Source: Streptomyces sp. NBC_01723 (lineage in GTDB: Bacteria > Actinomycetota > Actinomycetes > Streptomycetales > Streptomycetaceae). From it: a stretch of DNA of 64,000 bases. Made by a program: the position numbers and the translations under genes. The stretch spans positions 6,684,001 through 6,748,000 of the forward strand of contig NZ_CP109171.1 of NCBI RefSeq assembly GCF_036246005.1, written 5' to 3'. The notes under the pieces were generated by a model. The model was not told the origin of the DNA and ran no database searches. It worked only from the letters and a program-made list of their open reading frames with translations. Shown piece after piece: positions 7,188 through 14,902 of the stretch (positions are counted from its first letter, which is position 1; the number at the start of each line of letters is the position of its first letter).

Positions 7188-8591
7188 GTGGCCGACCACC
7201 CTGTTGACGAGAAACTCCCGCCCCTGAAGATGGCGACGACCGGCCTGCAGCACGTGGCCGCGATGTACGCCGGAGTAGTCGCACCACCCCTGATAGTCGG
7301 CGCGGCCATCGGGCTGTCCGCCACCGAACTCACCTTCCTCACCGGTGCCTGCCTGTTCACCGCGGGCCTCGCCACCTTCCTGCAGACCCTGGGCATCTGG
7401 AAGATCGGCGCCCGGCTGCCGTTCGTCAACGGCGTCACCTTCGCGGGTGTCGCCCCCATGACCGCCGTCGTCGCCTCGACCGACGACAAGTCCGACGCGC
7501 TGCCGATCATCTTCGGCGCGGTCATCGTCGCCGGACTCCTCGGCTTCGTCGCGGCGCCCTTCTTCAGCAAGGCGATCCGCTTCTTCCCGCCGGTCGTCAC
7601 CGGCACCGTGATCACCCTGATAGGCATATCCCTGCTGCCCGTGGCCTTCGGCTGGGCGCAGGGACCCAGCCCCGAGGCGGACGACTTCGGTTCGGCCACC
7701 AACCTCGGCCTGGCCGCGATCACCCTCGTGATCGTGCTCCTGCTGCGCCGCTTCACCACCGGCTTCGTCAAGCAGATCGCCGTACTGCTCGGCCTGGTCG
7801 CGGGCACCCTCATCGCCATCCCGTTCGGCGTCACGGACTTCGGGCCGGTCGCGGACGCCGACGTCGTCGGCTTCCCGACGCCCTTCCACTTCGGCGCCCC
7901 GCAGTTCCAGATCGCCGCGATCGTCTCCATGTGCGTGGTGATGGTGGTCTCGATGACCGAGTCCACCGCCGACATGCTCGCCCTCGGCGAGATCGTGGAC
8001 CGCCCGGCCGACGAGAAGACCATCGCGGCCGGCCTGCGCGCCGACACCCTCGGCTCGGCGATCAGCCCGGTCTTCAACGGCTTCATGTGCAGCGCCTTCG
8101 CGCAGAACATCGGCCTGGTCGCGATGACGAAGATCCGCAGCCGCTACGTCGTCGCCGTGGGCGGCGGCTTCCTGGTGCTGATGGGCCTGTGCCCGATGGC
8201 CGCCTCGCTGATCGCCGTCGTCCCCCGGCCCGTGCTCGGCGGGGCCGGCGTGGTGCTCTTCGGCTCGGTCGCGGCCAGCGGCATCCAGACCCTGGTCCGG
8301 GCAAGCCTCGACAAGGACAACAACGTCCTGATCGTGGCGGTCTCGCTGGCCGTCGGCATCATCCCGATCGCCGCCCCGGAGTTCTACCACTCGTTCCCGG
8401 AGAACGCGAAGATCATCCTGGACTCGGGCATCTCGACGGGCTGTGTGGCCGCCGTCGTACTCAACCTGCTCTTCAACCACATCGGCGGCCGGGGACGGGA
8501 GGCGGAGGACGTGACCCACCCGATGGAGGCGGGAGAGGAGATCACCGAGGCATCCCGGGAACGCGGCCACGCCGTGACCCCGGGCACCTGA
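7188..8591 (+). CDS. NCS2-family purine permease, second copy
   Basis: 467 residues, polytopic, with the same landmarks as the 4071-5483 protein (LQHVAAMYAGVVAPPLIVG, ARLPFVNGV, MTESTADMLALGEI). Some loops differ, so it is an old duplicate rather than a recent copy. The start is GTG at 7188 after GGAGGG. The C-terminal ~30 residues are hydrophilic and acidic. It likely has a different base specificity from its neighbour, for example xanthine against urate. It ends in a hairpin and faces a minus-strand gene. Confidence 0.83.
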   Translation: MADHPVDEKLPPLKMATTGLQHVAAMYAGVVAPPLIVGAAIGLSATELTFLTGACLFTAGLATFLQTLGIWKIGARLPFVNGVTFAGVAPMTAVVASTDDKSDALPIIFGAVIVAGLLGFVAAPFFSKAIRFFPPVVTGTVITLIGISLLPVAFGWAQGPSPEADDFGSATNLGLAAITLVIVLLLRRFTTGFVKQIAVLLGLVAGTLIAIPFGVTDFGPVADADVVGFPTPFHFGAPQFQIAAIVSMCVVMVVSMTESTADMLALGEIVDRPADEKTIAAGLRADTLGSAISPVFNGFMCSAFAQNIGLVAMTKIRSRYVVAVGGGFLVLMGLCPMAASLIAVVPRPVLGGAGVVLFGSVAASGIQTLVRASLDKDNNVLIVAVSLAVGIIPIAAPEFYHSFPENAKIILDSGISTGCVAAVVLNLLFNHIGGRGREAEDVTHPMEAGEEITEASRERGHAVTPGT

Positions 8592-8598
8592 CACGAAC

Positions 8599-8631
8599 CG
8601 GGCCGGCGCCTCTCCCTCGGGGACGCCGGCC
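8599..8631. terminator. Bidirectional hairpin between convergent genes
   Basis: Arms GGGCCGGCG (8599-8607) and CGCCGGCCC (8623-8631) lie between the permease stop and the end of the convergent thioesterase gene. The position suits termination from both sides. Confidence 0.6.
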
Positions 8632-8651
8632 CCGTGGCGGGCGGCGGCTGC

Positions 8652-9074
8652 CTAGAGCCCGAACAGCCGCGGATCCGCGGCGAGTTCCTTGAAGCGCTCC
8701 CGCGGATCGGTCACCAGCTTGCGTGCCTTGAGGTCCATGAGGCCGCCGACGCCCTCCACTTCGGCGGCCACGGTGCCGTCCGGCTTGCGGATGACCTGGT
8801 GGATGCGGAAGGTCTTGCCCTCGCCCCACTCGAACGCGCAGGTCACCTCGACCTCGTCCCCGGCGAGCAGTTCGCGCTGGAAGCGGATGGTCGTCTCCAG
8901 GGCGACCGGCCCCACCCCGCGGGCGACCAGGTCGGCCTGCCGGATGCCGGCCGCGGTGAGCAGTGACCAGCGGGCGTGCTCGGCGTAGTTCAGATACACG
9001 GCCTGGTTGAGATGGCCCTGGGTGTCGGTCTCGTACCCGCGGACCGTCACGGGTACGGAAAACGGCTCACTCAC
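8652..9074 (-). CDS. Acyl-CoA thioesterase, 4-hydroxybenzoyl-CoA-thioesterase type hot-dog fold
   Basis: 140 residues, one hot-dog domain. The N-terminal motif GYETDTQGHLNQAVYLNYAEHARW around residues 12-35 carries the catalytic Asp of the YbgC/4HBT group. The substrate acyl-CoA is unknown. The GTG start at 9074 is preceded by GGAGAGG; longer in-frame ATGs would add a non-conserved arginine-rich tail. It belongs to a minus-strand run with the two genes to its right but has its own ~90-bp upstream gap. No link to purine catabolism is evident. Confidence 0.8.
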   Translation of the reverse strand: MSEPFSVPVTVRGYETDTQGHLNQAVYLNYAEHARWSLLTAAGIRQADLVARGVGPVALETTIRFQRELLAGDEVEVTCAFEWGEGKTFRIHQVIRKPDGTVAAEVEGVGGLMDLKARKLVTDPRERFKELAADPRLFGL

Positions 9075-9165
9075 CGCTGCTGCCTCTCCTCTTGTTCGTA
9101 CGATCTTGTCGACATCATGGCTCGTGGACGTACTGACCGGTCGATCCTGGCACGGTGGGGGAGCG

Positions 9166-9816
9166 TCACACCTTCCGTGGGGAGGCCAGCAGGTAACGGG
9201 CCCGGGTGCGTGGCTCGGTGTGCTCGCCGACCTGCCACCCCGCGCGCTCCAGGGTCTGCGCGCAGGCCCGCCGCGCGGTGTCGTCCGGCTCGCGCACGGC
9301 GACGGCCTCCGGCTGCGGGGTCGCGCGCACCCGGTACCCGTCGTCGCCCTCCGGGCCCGCCGGACGGTGCCCCGCCGCCTCCAGCGCGAGGGCGGCGGCC
9401 CGCACCAGGTGGGTCCGCTCCCACGCGCAGGGCAGCTCCGCACTGCCGTCGGCACGCGTCATCCGGCGCAGTTCGAGCAGTCCCTGCCAGGCGCCGCGCA
9501 CCTCGCGCAGCCGGGCGGGCCCCGTACGCTCCGGCACGTCCTCCTCCCCGCCCACCCGCGCGGCGAAGACGCCCCCGTCGGAGTCGGCGGCGGGAGCGGG
9601 CTCCGGGCTTCCCGGCGGGTCCGGCTCGGCCCCCGCGTCCCGTATCCGGTGCCCGGCCGGGGTCAGGAAGTGGTCGTGCGGCGGGCGCGGGTGCCGGAAG
9701 GCGAGCCCCCGCTTCACCAGCGCCGCCAGCTGCGTCTCCGACCCCCTGAGACGCCCGGTGGCGTGGTCGGCGGCGTCGATGACCCGCCGCTGCGCGGGGG
9801 TGGGCCACAGTGCCAC
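9166..9816 (-). CDS. Hypothetical protein with winged-helix-like N-terminus
   Basis: 216 residues, not recognised. The first ~60 residues (ALWPTPAQRRVIDAADHATG, then GLAFRH and FLTPAGHRIRDA) look like a compact winged-helix domain. The rest is rich in Arg, Glu and Ala and has two further repeating units that end in AGHRPAGPEGDDGYRVRATP and AGWQVGEHTEPRTRARYLLAS. No signal peptide or membrane segment. The GTG at 9816 is chosen because GGGAGG sits at ideal distance; a GTG at 9837 is in frame. It may follow the phosphatase gene on one transcript. Confidence 0.6.
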   Translation of the reverse strand: MALWPTPAQRRVIDAADHATGRLRGSETQLAALVKRGLAFRHPRPPHDHFLTPAGHRIRDAGAEPDPPGSPEPAPAADSDGGVFAARVGGEEDVPERTGPARLREVRGAWQGLLELRRMTRADGSAELPCAWERTHLVRAAALALEAAGHRPAGPEGDDGYRVRATPQPEAVAVREPDDTARRACAQTLERAGWQVGEHTEPRTRARYLLASPRKV

Positions 9817-9867
9817 GGCGTCCTCCCTTCCCCTCACCGGCGACGCCTTCGGTGACGCTCTCGAAGA

Positions 9868-10467
9868 CTACGACGGGGGTCTGACATTCCACGCGGCGAT
9901 CACCGGCCGCGCGTGCTCCGTGCCCAGTCGGCACAGGGTGCCGGTGCCCAACTGGAACAGCGCCCCGTGCGAGGGCGGCAGCCCCAGGTGCCGTGCGGTC
10001 AGCACCCGCAGGAAGTGTCCGTGCGCGACCAGCACCACGCACCCCTCGGTGTTGGCGAACGCCGCCTCCACCCGGGCCAGCACCCGGTCCGCCCGCTCCC
10101 CGACCTGCTCCGGCGTCTCCCCGGGATGCTCCGGCGGCCCGGGCTCGACGCCGTCGCTGAACAGGAACCAGTCGGGCCGGGAGCGGTGGATCTCGACGGT
10201 CGTGATCCCCTCGTACCCGCCGTAGTCCCACTCGTGCAGGTCCGGGTCGACCCGCACGTCGTGCAGTCCGATCAGCTCCGCCGTCTCGCGGGCCCGCTGG
10301 AAGGGGCTGACGAAGGCGGCCCCGATCCGGTGCGAGCGGATCAGCGGGACCAGACTCCGCGCCTGGTCCCGCCCGTGCTCGGTCAGCGGCACGTCCGTCA
10401 GTCCGGTGTGCCGGCCCGACCGCGACCACTCGGTCTCGCCGTGCCGGACCAGAAAAAGATCACCCAT
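9868..10467 (-). CDS. Histidine phosphatase superfamily protein (phosphoglycerate-mutase-like)
   Basis: 199 residues. LVRHGETEWS at residues 6-15 is the RHG catalytic motif. SPFQRARETAELIG supplies the second arginine, and VLVAHGHFLRVL the second histidine. Members are 2,3-bisphosphoglycerate mutases or broad small-molecule phosphatases; the short length and HTGLTDVPLTEHG loop favour a phosphatase. Cytosolic, no signal peptide. It is followed by the hypothetical gene at 9166-9816 and is divergent from a decayed ABC gene. Confidence 0.85.
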   Translation of the reverse strand: MGDLFLVRHGETEWSRSGRHTGLTDVPLTEHGRDQARSLVPLIRSHRIGAAFVSPFQRARETAELIGLHDVRVDPDLHEWDYGGYEGITTVEIHRSRPDWFLFSDGVEPGPPEHPGETPEQVGERADRVLARVEAAFANTEGCVVLVAHGHFLRVLTARHLGLPPSHGALFQLGTGTLCRLGTEHARPVIAAWNVRPPS

Positions 10468-10492
10468 GTCTCCAGGCTACGGTCCCGGGCAG

Positions 10493-10755
10493 GCCGTGGC
10501 CTCGCGGACCTCGGCCGCGGCCGGCAGCAGCGGGTGGCCATCGCCCGGGCGCTCGCCTGCGAGGTCGACCTCCTCTTCGCCGACGAGCCCACCGGCAGCC
10601 TCGACCAGGACACCGCCGACGGGATCATCGAGGTGTTCCGGCAGCCGGCGCACGGCGAGGGCAAGTGCGTGGTCCCGGTGAGCCACTCACGGGCGGTCGC
10701 GGACGCGTCGGACGAGGTGATCCGCCTCAGGCGCGGCAAGCTGACGAGGACCTGA
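10493..10755 (+). pseudogene. Remnant of an ABC-transporter ATPase (MacB/LolD type)
   Basis: Only the C-terminal third of an ATPase remains: a degenerate signature (LGRGRQQRVAIARAL where LSGGEQQRVAIARAL is expected), Walker B LLFADEPTGSLD, and a D-loop/H-loop region ending in VSHSRAVADASDEVIRL. Walker A and the Q-loop are gone, and no permease gene is next to it. The open frame has no credible start, so this is a decayed fragment squeezed between the phosphatase and aminotransferase genes. Confidence 0.8.
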
Positions 10756-10762
10756 GCGGCCG

Positions 10763-11971
10763 CTACTGCCGGTACCCGCCCAGGAACCGGCCGATCCGCC
10801 CGATGGCCGCCTCCAGGTCGTCCGCGTGGGGCAGGGTGAGGATGCGGAAGTGGTCGGGGCTCGGCCAGTTGAAGCCGGTCCCCTGCACCACCTGGATCTT
10901 CTCCCGCAGCAGCAGGTCCAGGACGAACTTCTCGTCGTCGTGGATGCCGTGCACCTTCGGATCGATGCGCGGGAACGCGTACAGCGCGCCCTTGGGCTTC
11001 ACACAGGAGACGCCCGGGATCTCGTTCAGCTTCTCCCAGGCCACGTCACGCTGTTCGCGCAGCCTGCCGCCCGGGGCCGTCAGCTCGCGGATCGACTGGC
11101 GGCCGCCGAGCGCGGCCTGGATGGCGTACTGCGCGGGCGCGTTGGCGCACAGGCGCATGGAGGCCAGCATGGTCAGGCCCTCCAGGTAGTCCTTCGCGTG
11201 CTGCCTGGGGCCCGTGACGACCAGCCAGCCGGAGCGGAACCCCGCCACCCGGTACGTCTTGGAGAGCCCGCAGAAGGTGAGCACCACCAGGTCGGGGGCG
11301 AGGGCGGCGGCCGAGTGGTGCACGGCGTCGTCGTAGAGGATCTGGTCGTAGATCTCGTCGGCGAAGACCATCAGGCCGTGCCGCCGGGCGAGGTCGAGGA
11401 TGCCCTCGACGATCTCCTTGGGATAGACCGCGCCGGTGGGGTTGTTGGGGTTGATGACGACGACCGCCTTGGTGCGGTCGGTGATCTTCGACTCCATGTC
11501 CGCCAGGTCGGGGTACCACTCGGCCTGCTCGTCGCAGAGGTAGTGCACCGCCTTGCCGCCCGCGAGGGTGGTCACCGCCGTCCAGAGGGGGAAGTCGGGG
11601 GCGGGGATCAGCACCTCGTCGCCGTCCTCCAACAGCGCCTGTACGGCCATGGAGACCAGCTCCGAGACGCCGTTGCCGAGGAAGACGTCGTCCACGTCCA
11701 CCTCCAGACCCAGGGTCTGGTAGCGCTGGGCGACGGCGCGGCGGGCGGACAGGACGCCGCGCGAGTCGGTGTATCCGTGCGCCCTCGGGAGCATGCGGAT
11801 CATGTCCTGGAGGATCTCCTCGGGCGCCTCGAAGCCGAAGAGGGCCGGGTTGCCGGTGTTGAGGCGCAGCACGCTGTGCCCCGCCTCCTCCAGCGCGTCG
11901 GCGTGCTCGATGACCGGGCCGCGGATCTCGTAGCAGACCTCGCTGAGCTTGTTCGACTGCCGGAACTCCAT
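10763..11971 (-). CDS. alaA: Class I PLP aminotransferase, alanine aminotransferase (AlaA) type
   Basis: 402 residues, the full family length. LNTGNPALFGF near the N-terminus, INPNNPTGAVYPKE in the middle and the Schiff-base lysine in LSKTYRVAGFRSGW are clear. AlaA-like enzymes transfer amino groups between alanine or valine and 2-oxoglutarate or pyruvate in the cytosol. The ATG at 11971 has a purine-rich GGAGGGGAAG ribosome site. It is divergent from an HxlR regulator; two palindromes in the 87-bp gap make joint regulation likely. Confidence 0.85.
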   Translation of the reverse strand: MEFRQSNKLSEVCYEIRGPVIEHADALEEAGHSVLRLNTGNPALFGFEAPEEILQDMIRMLPRAHGYTDSRGVLSARRAVAQRYQTLGLEVDVDDVFLGNGVSELVSMAVQALLEDGDEVLIPAPDFPLWTAVTTLAGGKAVHYLCDEQAEWYPDLADMESKITDRTKAVVVINPNNPTGAVYPKEIVEGILDLARRHGLMVFADEIYDQILYDDAVHHSAAALAPDLVVLTFCGLSKTYRVAGFRSGWLVVTGPRQHAKDYLEGLTMLASMRLCANAPAQYAIQAALGGRQSIRELTAPGGRLREQRDVAWEKLNEIPGVSCVKPKGALYAFPRIDPKVHGIHDDEKFVLDLLLREKIQVVQGTGFNWPSPDHFRILTLPHADDLEAAIGRIGRFLGGYRQ

Positions 11972-12001
11972 GCGCCGCTTCCCCTCCGGTATCTGGTGTT
12001 G

Positions 12002-12036
12002 CTTGGTTTTACCAAGTAGGAGCTTGGAAAGTCCAA
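12002..12036. promoter_or_regulatory. Paired HxlR operators between alaA and the regulator gene
   Basis: CTTGGTTTTACCAAG (12002-12016) and TTGGAAAGTCCAA (12024-12036) share the pattern TTGG-N5-CCAA. Their centres are 21 bp apart, two helical turns. They fill most of the gap between the divergent genes, so the adjacent HxlR protein probably represses itself and alaA. Confidence 0.6.
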
Positions 12037-12058
12037 CAACTTGTCTACACTGCGTCGC

Positions 12059-12703
12059 ATGTCACCTCGCCGAAGCTACGACCAGTACTGTTCCGCCGCC
12101 CGCGCGCTCGACGCCGTCGGCGACCGCTGGACCCTGCTGATCGTCCGGGAGCTGCTCGCCGGGCCGCGACGCTACACCGACCTGCACGCCGACCTCCCCG
12201 GCGTCAGCACCGACGTGCTCGCCTCCCGGCTGAAGGACATGGAGCGCGAGGGACTGACGACCCGGCGCAGGCTGCCGCCGCCCGGAGCGGCGTACGTCTA
12301 CGAACTCACCGCGCGGGGGCACGAGTTGCTGCCGGTGCTGGAGGCCCTCGGCGCGTGGGGCGCGGGCGAGCTGGGGGAGCGGCGGCCAACGGACGCCCTG
12401 CGGGCGCACTGGTTCGCCCTGCCCCTGCTGCGCGCCCTCAGGGAGGCCGGGGCGGCTCAGGGGCTGGTCGAGGTCCGGCTGGAGGAGGGCGACTTCCACC
12501 TGCACGCCGGTGCGCGGGGGGACGGCGGCCCCGTGTACGGCGACGGGCCGGCGCCCGGTGAACCCGACGCCCGGCTGGTGCTGGACGCCGGGACGTGCGC
12601 GGCGCTGAGCCGCGGTGAGACCGGGCTGCGGGAGGCGGTGCGGGAGGGCCTGGTCGAGGTCACCGGTGACGGCACGGCGGCCAAGGCGCTGCGTGAGGGG
12701 TGA
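12059..12703 (+). CDS. HxlR-family transcriptional regulator with C-terminal SCP2-like domain
   Basis: 214 residues. The N-terminal ~100 form the HxlR winged helix (CSAARALDAVGDRWTLLIVR, then LPGVSTDVLASRLKDMEREGL). The remaining ~100 residues resemble the SCP2 sterol-carrier-like tail found in larger HxlR proteins, which may bind a small hydrophobic ligand. The ATG at 12059 opens the conserved part. It is divergent from alaA with paired TTGG-N5-CCAA palindromes between them; autoregulation is inferred. A strong hairpin ends the gene. Confidence 0.85.
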   Translation: MSPRRSYDQYCSAARALDAVGDRWTLLIVRELLAGPRRYTDLHADLPGVSTDVLASRLKDMEREGLTTRRRLPPPGAAYVYELTARGHELLPVLEALGAWGAGELGERRPTDALRAHWFALPLLRALREAGAAQGLVEVRLEEGDFHLHAGARGDGGPVYGDGPAPGEPDARLVLDAGTCAALSRGETGLREAVREGLVEVTGDGTAAKALREG

Positions 12704-12708
12704 GACAC

Positions 12709-12745
12709 CAGGAGGCCCGCCCCCGTGTGCGGGGCGGGCCTCCTG
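12709..12745. terminator. Strong bidirectional terminator
   Basis: Perfect 15-base arms (CAGGAGGCCCGCCCC and its complement) around a 7-base loop, centred between the convergent HxlR gene and the membrane protein gene that ends at 12754. Confidence 0.8.
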
Positions 12746-12753
12746 AGCGCACG

Positions 12754-13563
12754 TCAGGCCGTCGGCGGCACCCGGGACGGCCGGCCCGACCCGCGGGTCA
12801 GCGCGTAGCCGCCGATGCCGGCGAGCGCGGCCAGCACCGCGCCGACGCCGGTCCACACCCAGCGGTCCGACCACCAGCCCGACGACCAGCCGTCCTCCGG
12901 CTCGATCGCGGAGAGCACGGCGCCGCGCTCCTCGCCGTCCTCCCCGTCGTCCTTGCCGGAGGACACCGCGACGCCCGGCACCAGCGGCTCGGCGAGCGAG
13001 CCGTCGACCGCCGCGGCCCCGCCGATGTCCTTCGAGTCCACCCGTACCTCGGTGCCGACCGGGACGCCGAGGTCGGACGTCGGCAGGTTCACGGCCGTCA
13101 GCCGGACGTAGTACGTGCCCGGCAGCGGGTCGTTGGCCCACGGCTCCGACCAGGCGCGCACCGTGCGCAGCACGCAGGCCAGTCGCAGGGTGGAGGCGTC
13201 CGCGGCGGCGGTGCGGTTCTCGGCGCCCCACTGGCAGGCCTGGCGGCGGCGCAGACCGTCGTACACGTCGATCCGCCAGGTCTGTGCCTCGTGCGTCTCG
13301 GGCAGCTCCACCGTGGCCCGTACGGTGGGCCGTTGGCCGGCGTCGGCGGGGAACGACCAGTACAGGTAGTCGCCCGCGGAGCCGTTCGCCGTGGCCCGCT
13401 GCCCCTGCTCGATCTCGGCCGCCGTACGGAACGACGTACCCGCCTCGGTCGGCGCGCCGCCGTCGTCCGACGGGCTCGCGGAGGGCGAGGGGCCGGCCGC
13501 CGCGGGGGCCGCGGCGAGTCCCAGCAGCAGCACCGTCGCGCTCAACGCTCGGGTCGATCGCAT
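12754..13563 (-). CDS. Secreted, membrane-anchored protein of unknown function, partner of the VWA protein
   Basis: 269 residues. It has a signal peptide (MRSTRALSATVLLLGLAAAPAAAG), a Ser/Pro linker, one extracellular beta-rich domain of ~150 residues (GDYLYWSFPADAGQRPTVRATVEL resembles a PPC-like sandwich), an acidic stretch, and one C-terminal membrane helix (WVWTGVGAVLAALAGIGGYA) with a short basic tail. Its ATG overlaps the stop of the upstream VWA gene (ATGA), so the two are made together. The same layout and beta domain appear in the C-terminal half of the VWA protein. Function is not known to me. Confidence 0.75.
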   Translation of the reverse strand: MRSTRALSATVLLLGLAAAPAAAGPSPSASPSDDGGAPTEAGTSFRTAAEIEQGQRATANGSAGDYLYWSFPADAGQRPTVRATVELPETHEAQTWRIDVYDGLRRRQACQWGAENRTAAADASTLRLACVLRTVRAWSEPWANDPLPGTYYVRLTAVNLPTSDLGVPVGTEVRVDSKDIGGAAAVDGSLAEPLVPGVAVSSGKDDGEDGEERGAVLSAIEPEDGWSSGWWSDRWVWTGVGAVLAALAGIGGYALTRGSGRPSRVPPTA

Positions 13564-14840
13564 CAGTTGGTCCTCCAGACCGCGAACCGCCAGCGCGACA
13601 GCCAGCCCCACAGCAGACCGGCCAGGAAGCCGACGAGCACCAGCACGCCGAGCAGCCACCAGCCCCGGCCGAGACCGAAGGAGGCCACGTCGTCGGCGTC
13701 ACTCGGGGCGTCCACGACGTCGACGGTCAGCTCCAGCGGCAGACCGGGCGAGGTCTTCACGCCGGAGGCGACGGAGAAGGAGTGGGTGACCTGGAGGCAC
13801 ACGGCCTCGGTCGCCGCGTCCGCCGAGTCCTCGCCGGAGTCGCTCTCCGCCTTCGGGTATCGCAGCCCCGTCGAGAGCACGTCGGTGCGGCCGTCGCCCG
13901 CCGCCTCGCCGCGCACGATCTCGCGCCCGTGCGCCGTAACCGCCCGCAGCAGCACACCGTGGGACGGGTTCACGGCCCGGTCGGCACCCACGCTCACCGA
14001 GGCGCGCAACTCCTCGCCGGGCGCCACGTCGACCCGGTACCAGCGCTGCCCGCCGAACTCCGCGCGGTCGGTGTACAGACCCGACTTCAGCGTCGGCGCC
14101 TTCGCGCAGGAGTCCGCGCCCTCGGTGGCGACCGGCGTCACCACCGGGTCGGCCGCGCGGTCCACCAACTGGTTGACCTTCTCGGTCAGTTCGTCGGTGT
14201 GCTCGACCGACGTGTAGGTGCCGCCGGTCGCCTCGGCGATGCAGCTGAGCTGCTGCCGCATCTTCGCGTTGGGCACCAGGCCCAGCGTGTCGATGGTCAG
14301 CCCGATGCCCTTGGCGGCGATCTCGCGGGCCACCTCGCACGGGTCGAGCGGGGCGCAGGTGTCCTCACCGTCGCTGATCAGCACGATCCGCTTGGACCCG
14401 GCGCCGCCGTCGAGGTCGTCGGCCGCCTTGAGCAGCGCGGGGCCGATCGGCGTCCAGCCGGTGGGCGCCAGCGTGGCCACCGCCGTCTTCGCCTCGGTCC
14501 GGTCCAGCGGGCCCACCGGGTAGAGCTGCGCGGTGTCCTTGCAGCCCGTCCCGCGGTCGTCGCCCGGGTAGTCGGCGCCGAGTGTGCGGATGCCGAGCTG
14601 CACCTCTTCGGGCGTCGCGTCCAGCACCTCGTTGAAGGCCCGCTTCGCCGCGGCCATCCGGGTACCGCCGTCGATGTCCCGCGTCCGCATCGACCCGCTG
14701 ACGTCGAGCACGAGGTCGACCTTCGGAGCGTCCTCACCCGTGGGTTCACCGGCCACCGCTCCGGCCGGGAACGCCAACCCGGCCGCCAGCGCGGCGAGCA
14801 GGGCACAGGTGCCCGCCGCCAGCCGTGTTCTTGTGATCAT
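13563..14840 (-). CDS. Surface-anchored von Willebrand factor A domain protein
   Basis: 425 residues: signal peptide, VWA domain from ~residue 40 to 230 with a full MIDAS (DVSGSM, later T and ISDGEDTC), then a ~150-residue beta domain (GQRWYRVDVAPGEELRASVSV) and a C-terminal membrane helix followed by SRWRFAVWRTN. Cysteine pairs near GEDTCAPLDPCE suggest disulfides. The protein faces the outside and may bind a metal-dependent ligand. It is coupled by a one-base ATGA overlap to the gene at 12754-13563, and follows the siderophore synthetase by 62 bp on the same strand. Confidence 0.85.
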   Translation of the reverse strand: MITRTRLAAGTCALLAALAAGLAFPAGAVAGEPTGEDAPKVDLVLDVSGSMRTRDIDGGTRMAAAKRAFNEVLDATPEEVQLGIRTLGADYPGDDRGTGCKDTAQLYPVGPLDRTEAKTAVATLAPTGWTPIGPALLKAADDLDGGAGSKRIVLISDGEDTCAPLDPCEVAREIAAKGIGLTIDTLGLVPNAKMRQQLSCIAEATGGTYTSVEHTDELTEKVNQLVDRAADPVVTPVATEGADSCAKAPTLKSGLYTDRAEFGGQRWYRVDVAPGEELRASVSVGADRAVNPSHGVLLRAVTAHGREIVRGEAAGDGRTDVLSTGLRYPKAESDSGEDSADAATEAVCLQVTHSFSVASGVKTSPGLPLELTVDVVDAPSDADDVASFGLGRGWWLLGVLVLVGFLAGLLWGWLSRWRFAVWRTN

Positions 14841-14902
14841 CGGCGGATCCTATTGACCGCTGACGCCGGGCTCCAAAACGAGACCGCCACGACGCCCCGT
14901 CT

